A stretch of 64,000 nucleotides of DNA from Mantis religiosa (GCA_030765055.1 CM060950.1:465416995-465480994); one strand, 5' to 3'. Numbered from the stretch's first letter, positions 19,809 through 31,902 are shown. A program made the numbers and translations. Notes: generated from the sequence alone by a model not told the origin.

Positions 19809-22304
19809 TCCAGGGTCTACAGAGCTTAGAGTTGCCAGACATTTATCTTTCAGGATAAGGGAAAACTTCCAACCTTGTCGTATCGGACGATGAATGAAAT
19901 GATGTAGAAATGAGTCCAGGGTCCACAGAGCTTAGCGTTACCAGACATTTATCTTTCAGGATAAGGGAAAACTTCCAACCTGGTCGTATCGGACGATGAA
20001 TGAAATGATGTAGAAATGAGTACAGGGTCCACAGAGCTTAGAGTTACCAGACATTTATCTTTTAGGATAAGGGAAAACTTTCAACCTTGTCGTATCGGAC
20101 GATGAATGAAATGATGTAGAAATGAACCCAGGGTCCACAGAGCTTAGAGTTACCAGACATTTATCTTTCAGGATAAGGGAAAACTTCCAACCTTGTCGTA
20201 TCGGATGATGAATGAAATGATGTAGAAATGAGTCCAGGGTCCACAGAGCTTAGCGTTACCGGACATTTATCTTTCAGGATAAGGGAAAACTTCCAACCTT
20301 GTCGTATCGGACGATGAATGAAATGATGTAGAAATGAGTCTAGGGTCCACAGAGCTTAGCGTTACCAGACATTTTTCTTTTAGGATAAGGGAAAACTTCC
20401 AACCTTGTCGTATCGGATGATGAAGGAAATGATGTAGAAATGAATCCAGGGTCCACAGAGCTTAGAGTTACCTGACATTCATCTTTCAGGATAAGGGAAA
20501 TGCTCCAACGTTAAGTCATATCGGACGATGAATGAAATGATGTTCAAATGAGTACAGGGTCCATAGAGCTTAGTTACCAAATATTCATCTTTTAGGAAAA
20601 GGGAAAACCAACAACGTTAATGGGATGATGTTCAAATGAGTGCAGGGTACATAGAGCTTAGAGTTGCCAGACATTTATCTTTCAGGATAAGAGAAAACTT
20701 CCAACCTTGTCGTATCGGACGATGAATGAAATGATGTAGAAATGAGTCCAGGGTCCACAGAGCTTAGCGTTACCAGACATTTATCTTTCAGGATAAGGGA
20801 AAACTTCCAACCTGGTCGTATCGGACGATGAATGAAATGATGTAGAAATGAGTACAGGGTCCACAGAGCTTAGAGTTACCAGACATTTATCTTTTAGGAT
20901 AAGGGAAAACTTTCAACCTTGTCGTATCGGACGATGAATGAAATGATGTAGAAATGAACCCAGGGTTCACAGAGCTTAGAGTTACCAGACATTTATCTTT
21001 CAGGATAAGGGAAAACTTCCAACCTTGTCGTATCGGATGATGAATGAAATGATGTAGAAATGAGTCCAGGGTCCACAGAGCTTAGCGTTACCAGACATTT
21101 ATCTTTCAGGATAAGGGAAAACTTCCAACCTTGTCGTATCGGACGATGAATGAAATGATGTAGAAATGAGTCTAGGGTCCACAGAGCTTAGCGTTACCAG
21201 ACATTTTTCTTTTAGGATAAGGGAAAACTTCCAACCTTGTCGTATCGGATGATGAAGGAAATGATGTAGAAATGAATCCAGGGTCCACAGAGCTTAGAGT
21301 TACCTGACATTCATCTTTCAGGATAAGGGAAATGCTCCAACGTTAAGTCATATCGGACGATGAATGAAATGATGTTCAAATGAGTACAGGGTCCATAGAG
21401 CTTAGTTACCAAATATTCATCTTTTAGGAAAAGGGAAAACCAACAACGTTAATGGGATGATGTTCAAATGAGTGCAGGGTACATAGAGCTTAGAGTTGCC
21501 AGACATTTATCTTTCAGGATAAGGGAAAACTTCCAACCTTGTCGTATCGGACGATGAATGAAATGATGTAGAAATGAGTCCAGGGTCCACAGAGCTTAGC
21601 GTTACCAGACATTTATCTTTCAGGATGAGGGAAAACTTCCAACCTGGTCGTATCGGACGATGAATGAAATGATGTAGAAATGAGTACAGGGTCCACAGAG
21701 CTTAGAGTTACCAGACATTTATCTTTTAGGATAAGGGAAAACTTTCAACCTTGTCGTATCGGACGATGAATGAAATGATGTAGAAATGAACCCAGGGTCC
21801 ACAGAGCTTAGAGTTACCAGACATTTATCTTTCAGGATAAGGGAAAACTTCCAACCTTGTCGTATCGGATGATGAATGAAATGATGTAGAAATGAGTCCA
21901 GGGTCCACAGAGCTTAGCGTTACCAGACATTTATCTTTCAGGATAAGGGAAAACTTCCAACCTTGTCGTATCGGACGATGAATGAAATGATGTAGAAATG
22001 AGTCTAGGGTCCACAGAGCTTAGCGTTACCAGACATTTTTCTATTAGGATAAGGGAAAACTTCCAACCTTGTCGTATCGGATGATGAAGGAAATGATATA
22101 GAAATGAATCCAGGGTCCACAGAGCTTAGAGTTACCTGACATTCATCTTTCAGGATAAGGGAAATGCTCCAACGTTAAGTCATATCGGACGATGAATGAA
22201 ATGATGTTCAAATGAGTACAGGGTCCATAGAGCTTAGTTACCAAATATTCATCTTTTAGGAAAAGGGAAAACCAACAACGTTAATGGGATGATGTTCAAA
22301 TGAG
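19809..22304 (-). repeat. 832-bp higher-order repeat, three copies
   Basis: Blocks 19,809-20,640, 20,641-21,472 and 21,473-22,304 are each exactly 832 bp and consist of eight diverged SINE A monomers in the same order. Markers recur at a constant offset: the short monomer TCCATAGAGCTTAGTTACC, AACAACGTTAATGGGATG and the GAAGGAAATGAT variant. Blocks differ from each other at only scattered sites, while neighbouring monomers within a block differ more. Confidence 0.95.
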
Positions 22305-22482
22305 TGCAGGGTACATAGAGCTTAGAGTTGCCAGACATTTATCTTTCAGGAGAAGGGAAAACCTCCAACGTTGTCATATCGGACGATGAATAGAATGATG
22401 TTCAAATGAGTCCAGGGACTCTAGAGCTTATAGTTACCAGACATTTATCTTCCACGATAAGGGAAAATCTCCAACGTTGTCA

Positions 22483-22731
22483 GCCGCGCCGTGGCTCAGT
22501 GGTTAGACCGTTTGGCTCTCACCAAGGCGGCCCGGGTTCAATCCCAGGCGACCCCAAAGTGAGATTTGTGATGGACAACACGGCGCTGGGGCGGGTTTTC
22601 TCCGGGATCTCCGGTTTCCCCCGCCATCTCATTCCACCGGTGCTCCATCTTCATCTCATGTATCATCAATGTCATCGCCTGCGGTGCCGTATGTAGAAAT
22701 AGCGGGCGTTAAACACTACACACATAATTTT
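22483..22731 (+). mobile_element. SINE family E, full copy with 11-bp TSD
   Basis: A-box-like CCGTGGCTCAGTGGTTAGAC and B-box-like CCCGGGTTCAATCCCAGG head, body with GGTTTTCTCCGGGATCTCCG, tail GCGGGCGTTAAACACTACAC. Direct repeats CAACGTTGTCA at 22,472-22,482 and 22,732-22,742 show insertion into a SINE A monomer. Confidence 0.92.
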
Positions 22732-22742
22732 CAACGTTGTCA

Positions 22743-23410
22743 CATCGGAGGATGAATGAAAATGATGTTCAAATGAGTCCAGGGACCATAGAGCTTGGAG
22801 TTGTCATACATTCATCTTTCAGGATAAGGGAAAACCTCCAACGTTAAGTCATATCGGACTATGAATGAAATGATGTTCAAATGAGTGCAGGGTCCATACA
22901 GCTTAGAGTTACCAATAATTCAAGGCCCGGATTCGACCCCAGGCGAAGGCAGAGTGAGATTTTTAGTGGACAAAGGGACGCTGGGGCAGGTTTTCTCCGG
23001 GATCTCCGGTTTCCCCGCCATCTCATTCCACCGATGCTCCATCTTCATCTCATGCATCACCAGCGTCACGCCTGCGGTGTCGTATGTAGCAAAAACGCGC
23101 GTTAAACACTACACTTTTCATTTTTTCATTTCACCAGTCATTCATCTTTCCATATAAGGGAAAACCTCCAACGTTGTCTTATCGGACGATAAATGGAATG
23201 ATGTTTAAATGAGCCTAGGATCCATAGAGCTTAGAGTTACTTGGCATTCATCTTTAAGAATAAAGGAAAACTTCTGACGTTAAGTCATATCGGACGATGA
23301 ATGAAATGATGTTCAGATGTTTCATGTTAAAGGAAAACTCCGGAAAAATCGTAATCCTGATAGCTCACCCTGACAGAGTCGAACTCGGGACCTCTTGAAC
23401 GTGAGACACC
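22743..23410 (-). repeat. SINE A monomers and head, interrupted by a second SINE E fragment
   Basis: Continuation of the array: monomers at 22,743-22,915 and 23,130-23,330, then a head-like part (GCTCACCCTGACAGAGTCGAACTCGG, minus strand) to about 23,410. This right edge again carries the tRNA-like end. Confidence 0.75.
22916..23125 (+). repeat. SINE family E, head-truncated copy
   Basis: Starts inside the head (AGGCCCGGATTCGACCCCAGG) and follows the 22,483 copy to CGCGCGTTAAACACTACAC. The A box is missing and no clear TSD is seen. Confidence 0.8.
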
Positions 23411-23521
23411 TGCATTTCGGAAGTTGCTTAAGCTGTTCTGCAACAGAAAGTTAGGATCCTATCTACAGCATAGATGCCGGATTATATTTCAGTAAATATA
23501 TCTCATTTTATTTTAATAAAT

Positions 23522-23523
<2 letters not shown>

Positions 23524-23562
<39 letters not shown>
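23524..23562 (+). repeat. Poly(A) tract, 39 bp
   Basis: Uninterrupted A run. It may be the tail of a retroposed sequence, but no matching body is clear to the left. Confidence 0.9.
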
Positions 23563-23566
<4 letters not shown>

Positions 23567-23710
23567 GAGATATCTTCTAAGGTTTCATTTACCTATTTAT
23601 ATTCATATTTATTGCAAGTTAATACAGAACACAATTAAGTCATATCATTTTTAATACATACTCTCTCTTAGAAGTAAACGTTTAGAAATGTCAAAAAAAT
23701 TGTCATTCAT

Positions 23711-23731
23711 CCTCTCTCTCTCTCTCATACA

Positions 23732-23797
<66 letters not shown>

Positions 23798-23802
23798 CAC
23801 AT
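23711..23802. repeat. (CT)n and (AC)n microsatellite
   Basis: A short CT run followed by more than 30 AC dinucleotides. It lies immediately downstream of the LINE coding end at 23,820 (minus strand), so it may have grown from the LINE 3' tail. Confidence 0.95.
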
Positions 23803-23819
23803 ATACAAAAGATAATTAT

Positions 23820-24440
23820 TCAAAATCATCGAAGTTATCATCAAAATATGCATCTACACTGTAATAGGCTCTGCTTAACAAGAAATCAGTCAGTTTAGAT
23901 TTAAACTTAGCAGCTGACACAGTATTGTTTAGGCTTTCCGGAAGCTTATTAAGTAGTTTTGGACCAAAGTATTGAGGCTTATGTTCAAAAGAAGTTTTAG
24001 CCTGTGACCTTTAACTATATAGTTATTCTTTCCCCTTGTTTCATATGTGAGGACATCGGAATTTGTGGAGGTTATATTCCTGTTATGTACAAAAAGTATT
24101 GTTCGTAGAATAAATATGCAGGTATGTTTAATTTTCTAAAATACGGCCTGCACGAACTCGTACATGTTATTTTTGCCAGGTATGTGACAGCTCTTTTCTG
24201 TAGGAGAAAAATTCTGTTAAAGTTTAATTTGGAAGTGTGTCCCCACAGCTCGATGCCACAAGCAATGTGTGAATATATTAATGCAAAATATGCTAACTTA
24301 CTAGTATCAAATGAGAGAAAATTGGCTAAATATCGCAACACAAAAAGTCCTGAGCTTAATTTACTTTCTAGTTTTTCGTTGTGGTTGTTCCAACCTAGCG
24401 TGCTTTTAGTCAATTTTGTATATATATTTTCTTTTCATTG
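23820..24440 (-). pseudogene. CR1/Jockey-type LINE reverse transcriptase C-terminus
   Basis: The minus-strand frame at 24,413-24,072 holds LGWNNHNEKLESKLSSGLFV, then FALIYSHIACGIELWGHTSK and IFLLQKRAVTYLAKI. This is the stretch following the reverse transcriptase core in CR1/Jockey LINEs. Further frames down to 23,820 give GPKLLNKLPESLNN and SRAYYSVDAYFDDNF before a stop, matching the usual C-terminal end. At least two frameshifts. The catalytic FADD motif and everything upstream are missing. The 3' end passes into the (GT)n microsatellite. Confidence 0.82.
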
Positions 24441-24444
24441 TTTT

Positions 24445-25170
24445 GGTTTTGCATTCTAATTTCCTTCTTTTCTTGTAATACTTTCTACGTGTAGCAATAC
24501 TATCTTTTTCTTTGTTGTTTTAGGTTATATTAATTTTAATTGTTCAATTTACCTTATGCAATTTTTATTTCTCTATTAACCCTTTACAAATTGGTATCAG
24601 TTTTTACATCAACGTTATGTCAAAACACATTACCTCTTTGCCGTCTTTATTTTCCCCTTTAAAAATGCTATAAATGTTACAAAATATTAAAGATCACCAC
24701 CCCTAATACTGCTGTTTTTAGCAGGGTAATAAACAATTGGTATAGTGACCGCGCTTAAAGCATCCCCAGGCGGCTCGCTTTGTACGGAAAAGGTGTTCTT
24801 CCCCCTAACCACAATGTCATAAACATCTTAGGTTACACTTATCGGGGCGGAGCGGTGAAGAATGATAGGCACGTGTTTACAGCTGAGAATACTCAGGATT
24901 GCCATTGTTTAAAAAAGGAAAAAAACTTCAAGCTAATTTCACTGTAAAGTCTGTTTAGTGAACGCGTGAAGTTTGCACCCCAAAGGGAACTCACCCTCCC
25001 GCCCACTAATGACCGTCATAAATCTATCTCCACACTTCAGAAATGGAACACTGTCGTTGAGGACCAACCCTGATTTTCTCAAAGTGACAGTCGCATGTCT
25101 ACTCCACGTGGAGTCTCAGTTGCCAAAGTTCCAACTTCCAGTGTTTCATTAGGTGCAGAAATTCGTTGTG
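24445..25170. other. No gene recognised
   Basis: AT-rich DNA to about 24,730, then more balanced sequence leading to the IS630-like pseudogene. No clear inverted repeats for that element were found by eye. Confidence 0.5.
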
Positions 25171-25177
25171 TGTCACA

Positions 25178-25885
25178 ATGTGGAGACCAGGGGAGGGAAA
25201 TGCAGTGGTAAATGCAAATGAAGTAGTAGATAACTTTCAGTCAAGTGAAAATAATCAAAGTGATGACAATAGTGTGAATAACTGGGCCGAGTTATATTAC
25301 TGGAAAAGCCTCAAAAAACAAAGTTATAACGGGAACTGTTTCTAAGCAAATTCAAGCGCTTGTTTTGAACACATATAAATATGTGCTGACAAATAATCTT
25401 GGTAAGGGGTCATGCAATGAACCTGATGCATTCTGGGTGGTCACAGAAATACAGTAAAAAATATTGTGACGAAAGGAATACTAAAGAGTGAAAACAAAAG
25501 GAAGCGTTTCTCTAAAGTAGATAATTTCACATGCGATTTAATTCGCCGAGAAATTTATAGATTCTATGCAAAAGGGAGAGCGTCCGCCTTAGACGAATTG
25601 GTTGCACATTTGAAAGAAATTTGTGATTTTCCTTATGGGCACTGCACTTTGCGCGGCCTCCTAAAGGAGCTGGGTTTCAAACACCGCACTTTGAATAAGA
25701 TAAGGGTTATTATGGAATCAAGTAGAATTGTAGCTTGGCGATATATATCTATATTTGACAAAACTAAGGAAAGTTTGCAGTAATGGACATAAGATAATTT
25801 ATTTAGACGAAACCTCGTACGATACCCATGACGTATCGAGAAAGGTGGCAACCTTGAAGAAAGGTCTGGGAGGAGGGCCGGGGTT
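25178..25885 (+). pseudogene. IS630-like transposase, frameshifted, second lineage
   Basis: ATG at 25,178 opens MWRPGEGNAVVNANEV.., which ends at 25,345. Shifted frames continue with VSKQIQALVLNTYKYVL and then, at 25,466-25,783, a basic linker (SENKRKRFSKVDNF), DLIRREIYRFYAKGRASALD and HCTLRGLLKELGFKHRTLNK. This is the helix-turn-helix and linker order of insect IS630-like transposases. After one more shift IIYLDETSYDTHDVS gives the first catalytic Asp (YxDET). The rest of the core is absent. It is a distant relative of the gene at 5,083-5,795, whose sequence differs at most positions. Confidence 0.78.
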
Positions 25886-25889
25886 GTAA

Positions 25890-27342
25890 AACGATTATAA
25901 GGGCTCGTGAAAGGCAGCGGCCGAAGTGCACACGAGTTAACTAAACAGACTTCTACGAACTACTCATTTGGTTTAATTATTGATATTTTCATAAACATTT
26001 TAAATAATTAATGTATCCTATAATAATACATAATGTTACAACGCTTAAACACAATTTAAATAAATAATCACGTACATTCCGTGTAATAATTGGATATGTC
26101 ATAAACGCTTTAGAACTCGAGAAAGGTTAGAAATACTGTTAGATATATATTACAAGAATGAATGGAAATCCATGTTAGCATATCCATGTTAGGTTCGATT
26201 CCCACGGTATCCACATCTTAATTAAATTACTCAAGTGCTAAACACCAATAACTATTTAACACTAATAAATTTATAAAACTACACTAAGTAAAACACTATG
26301 TAACTTCTATAAATATAAGAACCTTAATTAACACACATAAGAAGCACGTTTGCACGGTCTAAGCTAATAGAAGGTACCACAGTTCTGAGGACAAAAGCTA
26401 AATATTGCAACAGCGCTTTAACTTGGTGAACGTATTAAGAAGGACCACCCTATATGTTTAAGGGTGGAAGACCCTTATAATTGCTTACATGTGAGGACGT
26501 GTGGTCAGAAGGGAAAGCTTTGATGGCGAATGGGATGGAATGATCGCGGCTACTATACCAAACGGGGTGCAGCCTTGCTAAGGTTCTCATATGGACCGCG
26601 GGCCACTAGTTGATCACCTTTCGAGTTCTGGATATAGCACTGCAGTTTTACGACAGCTGTACAAACGCAAACGATACTTGGGTGTGCATGTACCTACGAG
26701 ATGACGTCATCTGTTGGAACCTGTCCGCTTAAAGAATCGAAACATCCGGTCATTTCCTGTTAGGCTGGTGAGTCACCAGTTCGACCCCCCGGTGTGGCAA
26801 GAAGTGAACTAATTTATCTAAGGTACAATATGCCAGGTAAGAGGTAAATATATCAAATGTGAAGCAAGACTGTGCTTCGTCAACACACCACGTGCCATCT
26901 TCAGTAACCACAAAGTATGAAGACATTTATGACTTGCTAACGGACTTAACAGCAACGTTGTTTCGTAACGAAGTAAAATAGGAAATATATAGCAACCCTT
27001 TACCAAGAGACCCTAATATATATGTTTGTTTATCAGAACGAATATATTCAACTTCTGTAGTTATCAAGTATTCCATCACTAATTATGCAGATGTTTTACT
27101 TAGCGTCACAATTTCAATATAGTCACTTTCTGATAACACTGGGCAACAATGAAAATGTTTCAGGCTTAAAAATAGTGAATTTACATGTATTTCCATGTGC
27201 TCAATTCAAAAATCGCCATAAACATGATAGATTAGCTCTTGTTTTGAAGATAAAGTGACATTTCATTTTTAGAGTGCAGATTTTAAATTTGGGGAAATTT
27301 TTTTTGGGAGTTGGCACACCTGTCAAATAACAAAACATAATC
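25890..27342. other. No gene recognised
   Basis: AT-rich in the first half. A tRNA-B-box-like GGTTCGATTCCCACGG occurs at 26,192-26,207, but no A box or SINE body is evident around it. No coding motif was found. Confidence 0.5.
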
Positions 27343-27638
27343 AGAGAGAAATTTTGGAAATTAAGTGATGCAAAAGTTAAGGACCGCATTTTTGTCGGAC
27401 CACAAATAAGAGAACTAGTAAAGGATCCTGGAATTGACCAAGTTTTGGAGGGGAAAGAAAAGGAAGCTTGGGAAGCCTTCAAGGGTGTTGTTCATGGATT
27501 TTTAGGCAACAAAAGAGATGACAACTACAAGCATTTGTACTCCTGCAAAAATGCTTTAACCTTGGATGCAACATGTCCCTTAAGATCCGTTTTCTCCACT
27601 CCCAGCTAGACTTTTTCCCTCCTGTTACTGAAAATACG
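27343..27638 (+). pseudogene. Fragment of an insect transposon-associated protein family of unknown function
   Basis: Plus-strand reading REKFWKLSDAKVKDRIFVG, then QIRELVKDPGIDQ, EAWEAFKGVVHGFLGNKRDD and NYKHLY. After a frame change, CNMSLKIRFLHSQLDFFPP follows. I recognise this order from a repeated insect protein family that occurs in many dispersed copies and continues with a DEHGERFHQD-like motif. Here it ends where SINE A begins (27,639). Catalytic activity of the family is not known to me. The copy is truncated at both ends. Confidence 0.65.
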
Positions 27639-27895
27639 GGAAAACCTCCAACGTTAAGTCATATCGGACGATGAATGAAATGATGTTCAAATGAGTACAG
27701 GGTACATAGAGCTTAGAGTTACCAGACATCCATCTTTCACGATAAGGGAAAACCTCCAACGTTGTCGTATCGGACGATGAATAAACTGATGCTCAAGTGA
27801 GTCCAGGGTACATAGAGCTTAGAGTTACCGGAAATTCAACTTTCAGGATAGGAGAAAAGCCCGATAAAAATTCGAAGTCGAGATCAGCTTATAAG
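27639..27895 (-). repeat. SINE A, two body monomers
   Basis: GGAAAACCTCCAACGTTAAG repeats twice (about 107-bp spacing) and passes into a head-proximal fragment AAAAATTCGAAGTCGAG at 27,860-27,890. Confidence 0.8.
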
Positions 27896-28129
27896 CTACT
27901 GGAAACAGAGCAGAGTTACGGTGCCGCACACGCTTCTTGGTTCAAAGGTCACATGAGTCGTTATTTTGTATTGTTAATTTTATAACTGGGTGTGTAGAAC
28001 ATAATATAAAGTTAACACCTACATGAACGATATGTGAATACAATATATATATACAACTCAAGTTTGCCAAATGTAACCATTTCCCCAGATATTTCTTGCT
28101 GTTAGATTAAATTTTCCAATTATTTTAGT

Positions 28130-28970
28130 TGATTGATGGAAATTAATAATTTCTTCACACTATCCGTAATTAGGCCAAGGTTTTTGATAGAGTCAACATG
28201 AAAAATTCAATGCCAAGGCCGGGATTTGAACCACGGATCTTTTGGTTTCCATCCAGTCACTCTAACCCATTGAGTTACCATGGCCAACTTGCCGTGATGA
28301 TATTAAATACTCCATTTAAGTCGTATATGTATTTTCCCGGTAAACCACTAGGGGCTCTCGTATTCGAGATACACCGTTTGTGGCGACTTACTATCGTAAG
28401 TACTTGAGTCCCAGGCTTCATCATTTAACTCATTATTTTAGTTAATTGAAAATTAATCATTTCTTGACACTAGCCATATATATGCTAAGGTTTTAGACAG
28501 ATAAAGTGAACATGAAAAATTCAATGCCACGGTCGGGATTTGAAACACCGATCTCCTGGTTTCCGTCCAGTCTCTCTAACCCATTGAGCTACCATGGCCA
28601 ACTTGCCTTTATGAATTTTTCATGTTGACTCTATCAAAAACCTTAGCCTATATATGGCTAATGTGAAGAAATGATAAATTTCCATCAATTAACTAAAATA
28701 ATAAGAGTTAAATGATGAAGCCTGGGACTCCAGTACTTACGATAATAAGTCGCCACAAACGGTGTATCTCGGATACGAGAGCCCCTTGTGGTCTACCGGG
28801 GAAATATACGAGTCAACTGGAGAATTTGATGTCAGGACGGTGCGTTGGCCATGGTAGCTCAATGGGTTAGAGCGACTGGACGGAAATCAGGAGATCCGTA
28901 GTTCAAATCTCGGCCGTGGCATTGAATTTTTCATGTTGACTCTATCTATTAAGATTTTCCAATACTTATG
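28130..28970. repeat. SINE B cluster, two antisense units and one sense unit
   Basis: tRNA-like parts on the minus strand at about 28,215-28,288 and 28,530-28,603, and on the plus strand at about 28,848-28,921. The unit body (TAAACCACTAGGGGCTCTCG, ACTTACTATCGTAAGTACTT) is repeated in matching orientation. The 28,513-28,700 stretch and the sense unit face each other, echoing the foldback at 13,460-14,188. Confidence 0.82.
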
Positions 28971-29592
28971 CTTTTCTCAAACGATAAGTCACTGTTTAAT
29001 TGATATACAGTTAGTGAGTTAGTGAAATACAAGGACAAAAAGTTAACTTGTTTGACTTTAACAACCGTTTGCATGTGACATATTTTCTCGCTTGAAATGC
29101 TTTGCATGTGGACTAACATCAGACGAGGAAATCCTCCAAAATGATATATGCCAGATCTAAATAAGAAATCTCGTATGACAAAAGTTTAGAGTTGGTTTTG
29201 ATGGCAGATAACACATTAAATGTGTGCAAAATGTCAGTGAAAATAAATCGTATCAGGTTGGTATACACTGACTCCCATAAATAATCGGACATAATTTGCA
29301 TTTCACTATGGAGTGCTCTATAAAGCAGGATAGATTGTGTGTATCAATCTCAAGGTACTCCTTGTGTTAAGCAAAAATCATTTGCTATGAATATCCATTT
29401 TAGAGATTGAACATGTGGCTAAACTAAGAGCTTCCCCATTCAACCTTGTTTACAGCACAAGTTTACGACACAAAAACAAGCGAACAGCACAAATGAAATG
29501 TACAAACGAGTACGTGAAGTCTGTCCGTAGACAAAACAACATCGCAGGAGAAGTACGTCAACTGTTCACCAAAAAGAAGGCAAAAACAAAGT

Positions 29593-30955
29593 ATGGTGCC
29601 CAGAGGTAAGCAGATACCTTTGAACAGAGACAGTTACAGTGATCTATCATTATGAAAAGAACAAACCATACCGGGAAATAGCAGAAATTGTGAATCCTAG
29701 CAAAAGTACAGTTAGTGACATAATTCACCGGTATAAGTATGAAGACAGAATTGAATCTCGAGCAAAGCCAGGGTGACCAAAACTTCTTACCGATAGGCAG
29801 GAGTCTTTTATTATGCAGAAGGTAAAACGGAATCAGCGTTTAAGTGCACCGGTGATTTGTGCTGAGATTCAGGAAGAACTGGGACAGACAGTTATCCCTG
29901 AAACGGTCAAAAGGGCCATGCGAAAACAATATTTTAATGGTCGCGTAGCCAGAAAAAAGCCATACATTTCCAGTAAGAATAAAAGGAAGCGAGGCTGGCC
30001 CCGTAGCTCAGTCGGTAGAGCACCTGCCTGCCGTGCTAAGGGTCCCGGGTTCGATTCCCGGCGGTGGGGGTGGGGATTTTTCTCCGACTAAGATAATTCC
30101 CCATCTTCCCCAGAGTCTGAAGTATGAATGAGAGCGTAAATGTGTGCGTGATGTAATGATTAAAAAACTCAAAAGATAACGAGTTAACACCTTCAGTATG
30201 TTCCAAAGGAGAACGGCCGCCGATATGACCATAGCAGTTAAAGGCGGGGTATAAATGGAACAAGGAAAAAAAAAAGGGAAGCGATCACAATTTACCAAAG
30301 ACTTTGTTAACAAGACAACCGATTCGTGGGACAAAGTTATTTTTTGTGACGAAAGCAAATACAACCTTGCTGGTTCCGATGGCAGGATAATTGTGTGGAG
30401 GAAACCAAACACGGTGCTCCAAACACGGCGGAGGGAGTGTAATGGTATGGGGCTGTATTTCCTCTACGGGAGTGGGAAAGCTGGTGTTCATAGACACAAC
30501 CATGAACAAGGAAGTCTATCTTAGACTATTACAGCAAAATTTAAAACAAAATACAGAAATGATGGGTATTTTAGGCAGCTTCTCATTTTATCAGGATAAT
30601 GATCCGAAGCATACGTCCCACATTGTACAGCTATGGTTACTTTAAACTATCCTCGTGTACTGTATCCACCCCCTCAGTCCCCGGATCTTAATCCCATAGA
30701 AGCAGTATGGGATAAACTGGAGAAGGCCGTGCGGAAGACCCCATCACCACCAAGCAGCACTTGAAGAAGTTACAAGAGGAATGGAGCAAACTTTCTACAG
30801 TCTACCTGAAAAACCTGGTTCACAGCATCCCAAATAGGTTGCGAGAAGTAGTGAAAAAAAGGGGAGAGTCACAAAGTACTAAGCCATATTTTGTATCACC
30901 CTCAAGTTATGTCCGATTACTTTTGAGGGCCAAAAAATGCCATAATTCTTTTTAA
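29593..30955 (+). pseudogene. Tc1-like transposase, DD34E type, inactivated
   Basis: ATG at 29,593 (VPRGKQIPLNRD). After a small indel the paired-like DNA-binding region reads EKNKPYREIAEIVNPSKSTV and SDIIHRYKYEDRIESRAKPG, with a TGA where a linker Arg is expected (about 29,776). After the SINE, VIFCDESKYNL carries D1, FYQDNDPKHTSH carries D2 and PPQSPDLNPIEAVWDKLEKA the final Glu. The C-terminus runs to about 30,955. At least three frameshifts plus the SINE insertion make it inactive, but the full gene order is preserved. Confidence 0.85.
29993..30271 (+). mobile_element. SINE family F (tRNA-Gly-like head) with A tail and TSD
   Basis: The tRNA-like part 29,997-30,068 has GTAGCTCAGTCGGTAGAGCA and GGGTTCGATTCCCGG. 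The would-be anticodon loop CTGCCGT would read GCC (Gly). Body to 30,260, then an A run. Flanks AAAGGAAGCGA (left) and AAGGGAAGCGA (right) form an imperfect TSD inside the Tc1 gene. Confidence 0.88.
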
Positions 30956-31132
30956 TTCTTAATAAAGTACGCATTATATAATTTTTATGTGAAATAGCAT
31001 TTATTTTCTTACAAGAAGGAACCGTGTAACTGTGGATTATCATTAATTTCAATAAAACAGCACATCAAATGTTGATTTTCCCTTTCAAAACTTAGTACTC
31101 TGCTTGTCCGATTATTTATGGGAGTCTCTGTA

Positions 31133-31900
31133 TATAGTTCTAAGTTATGTCATGAGAATGAAAGACTGATTATTATTTGTTAAATCAAGTATTTAATTAC
31201 AGTTATTAATATGTAGTGTCAGTCAGTCCGCTGTATTGTCCACGATTCGTTCTCAGGCATTTAGTGGCGCACCCGTTATGTAGAGTGATAAGCGTATATA
31301 GTAGGTCAGGATAGATATGGCAGCGTAAATGGAAATTTTAGCTGCTGGGTACCAAACTAACAAGGTGCATGTTTGAGGAAGAGTTGTGCATGAAGCTAAC
31401 AACTCAAATGTCACCCATTATGGTGACTATTTAGCAAAATGTCACCATTATGGCACAGGAAAGCTGTAAATAAACCATAAGGAAAGTGTGATCGTAAAAT
31501 GCAGCCTTTTGGTTTGCTATCCTACTGAGTTTAGGCAATGCAGTGAAAACAATAGACGGTAAACATCGGCTTCCTGCCTAATCTAGAAAGTTCTGACTGA
31601 TGACATCCTTCTTTTGTTCGGATTAACTTGTCGATGCCTTTCACCGTCTTACCGAAACCCAATTAACGATTTGAAACAATTCTTAGCAATATTTATCGTG
31701 ATTAGACATCGAATTTGTGTATTCTAAAAAGGCATAGATACATATGAAGTCACAATAATTCAAATAACTCTCATGATTTCGGAAACTAAGTCCTTTACGA
31801 AATATAGGAAATTAAATAAGCTCTGAACACATTAACAATTGAACATCGATCTATATTTTAATGTCAAAATATCTCCTATACTGAAAATGGGATACGGAAT
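31133..31900. other. No gene recognised
   Basis: Unique-looking AT-rich sequence with no repeat family or coding motif that I can see. Confidence 0.5.
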
Positions 31901-31902
31901 AG

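Larger units (their letters stand above)
18995..22471 (-). repeat. SINE A satellite array 2 (type I), with higher-order repeat
   Basis: About 30 monomers in antisense orientation. A 285-bp insertion (19,170-19,454) interrupts the first monomers. From 19,809 to 22,304 the monomers form an 8-mer higher-order repeat. SINE E is inserted at the right edge. Confidence 0.92.
29266..31130 (+). mobile_element. Tc1-like element split by a SINE
   Basis: Inverted repeats GACTCCCATAAATAATCGGA near both ends, TA duplicated at 29,264-29,265 and 31,131-31,132. Without the 280-bp SINE and its TSD copy the length is about 1.57 kb, right for a full-length Tc1 family member with one transposase gene. Confidence 0.92.

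Noticed and set aside
23524..23562. Poly(A) tract as the end of a processed pseudogene
   Set aside because: No gene-like sequence precedes it and no flanking direct repeat could be found.
29997..30068. tRNA-Gly gene
   Set aside because: It is the head of a SINE with a body, A tail and a TSD inside a Tc1 gene. The acceptor ends do not pair fully.
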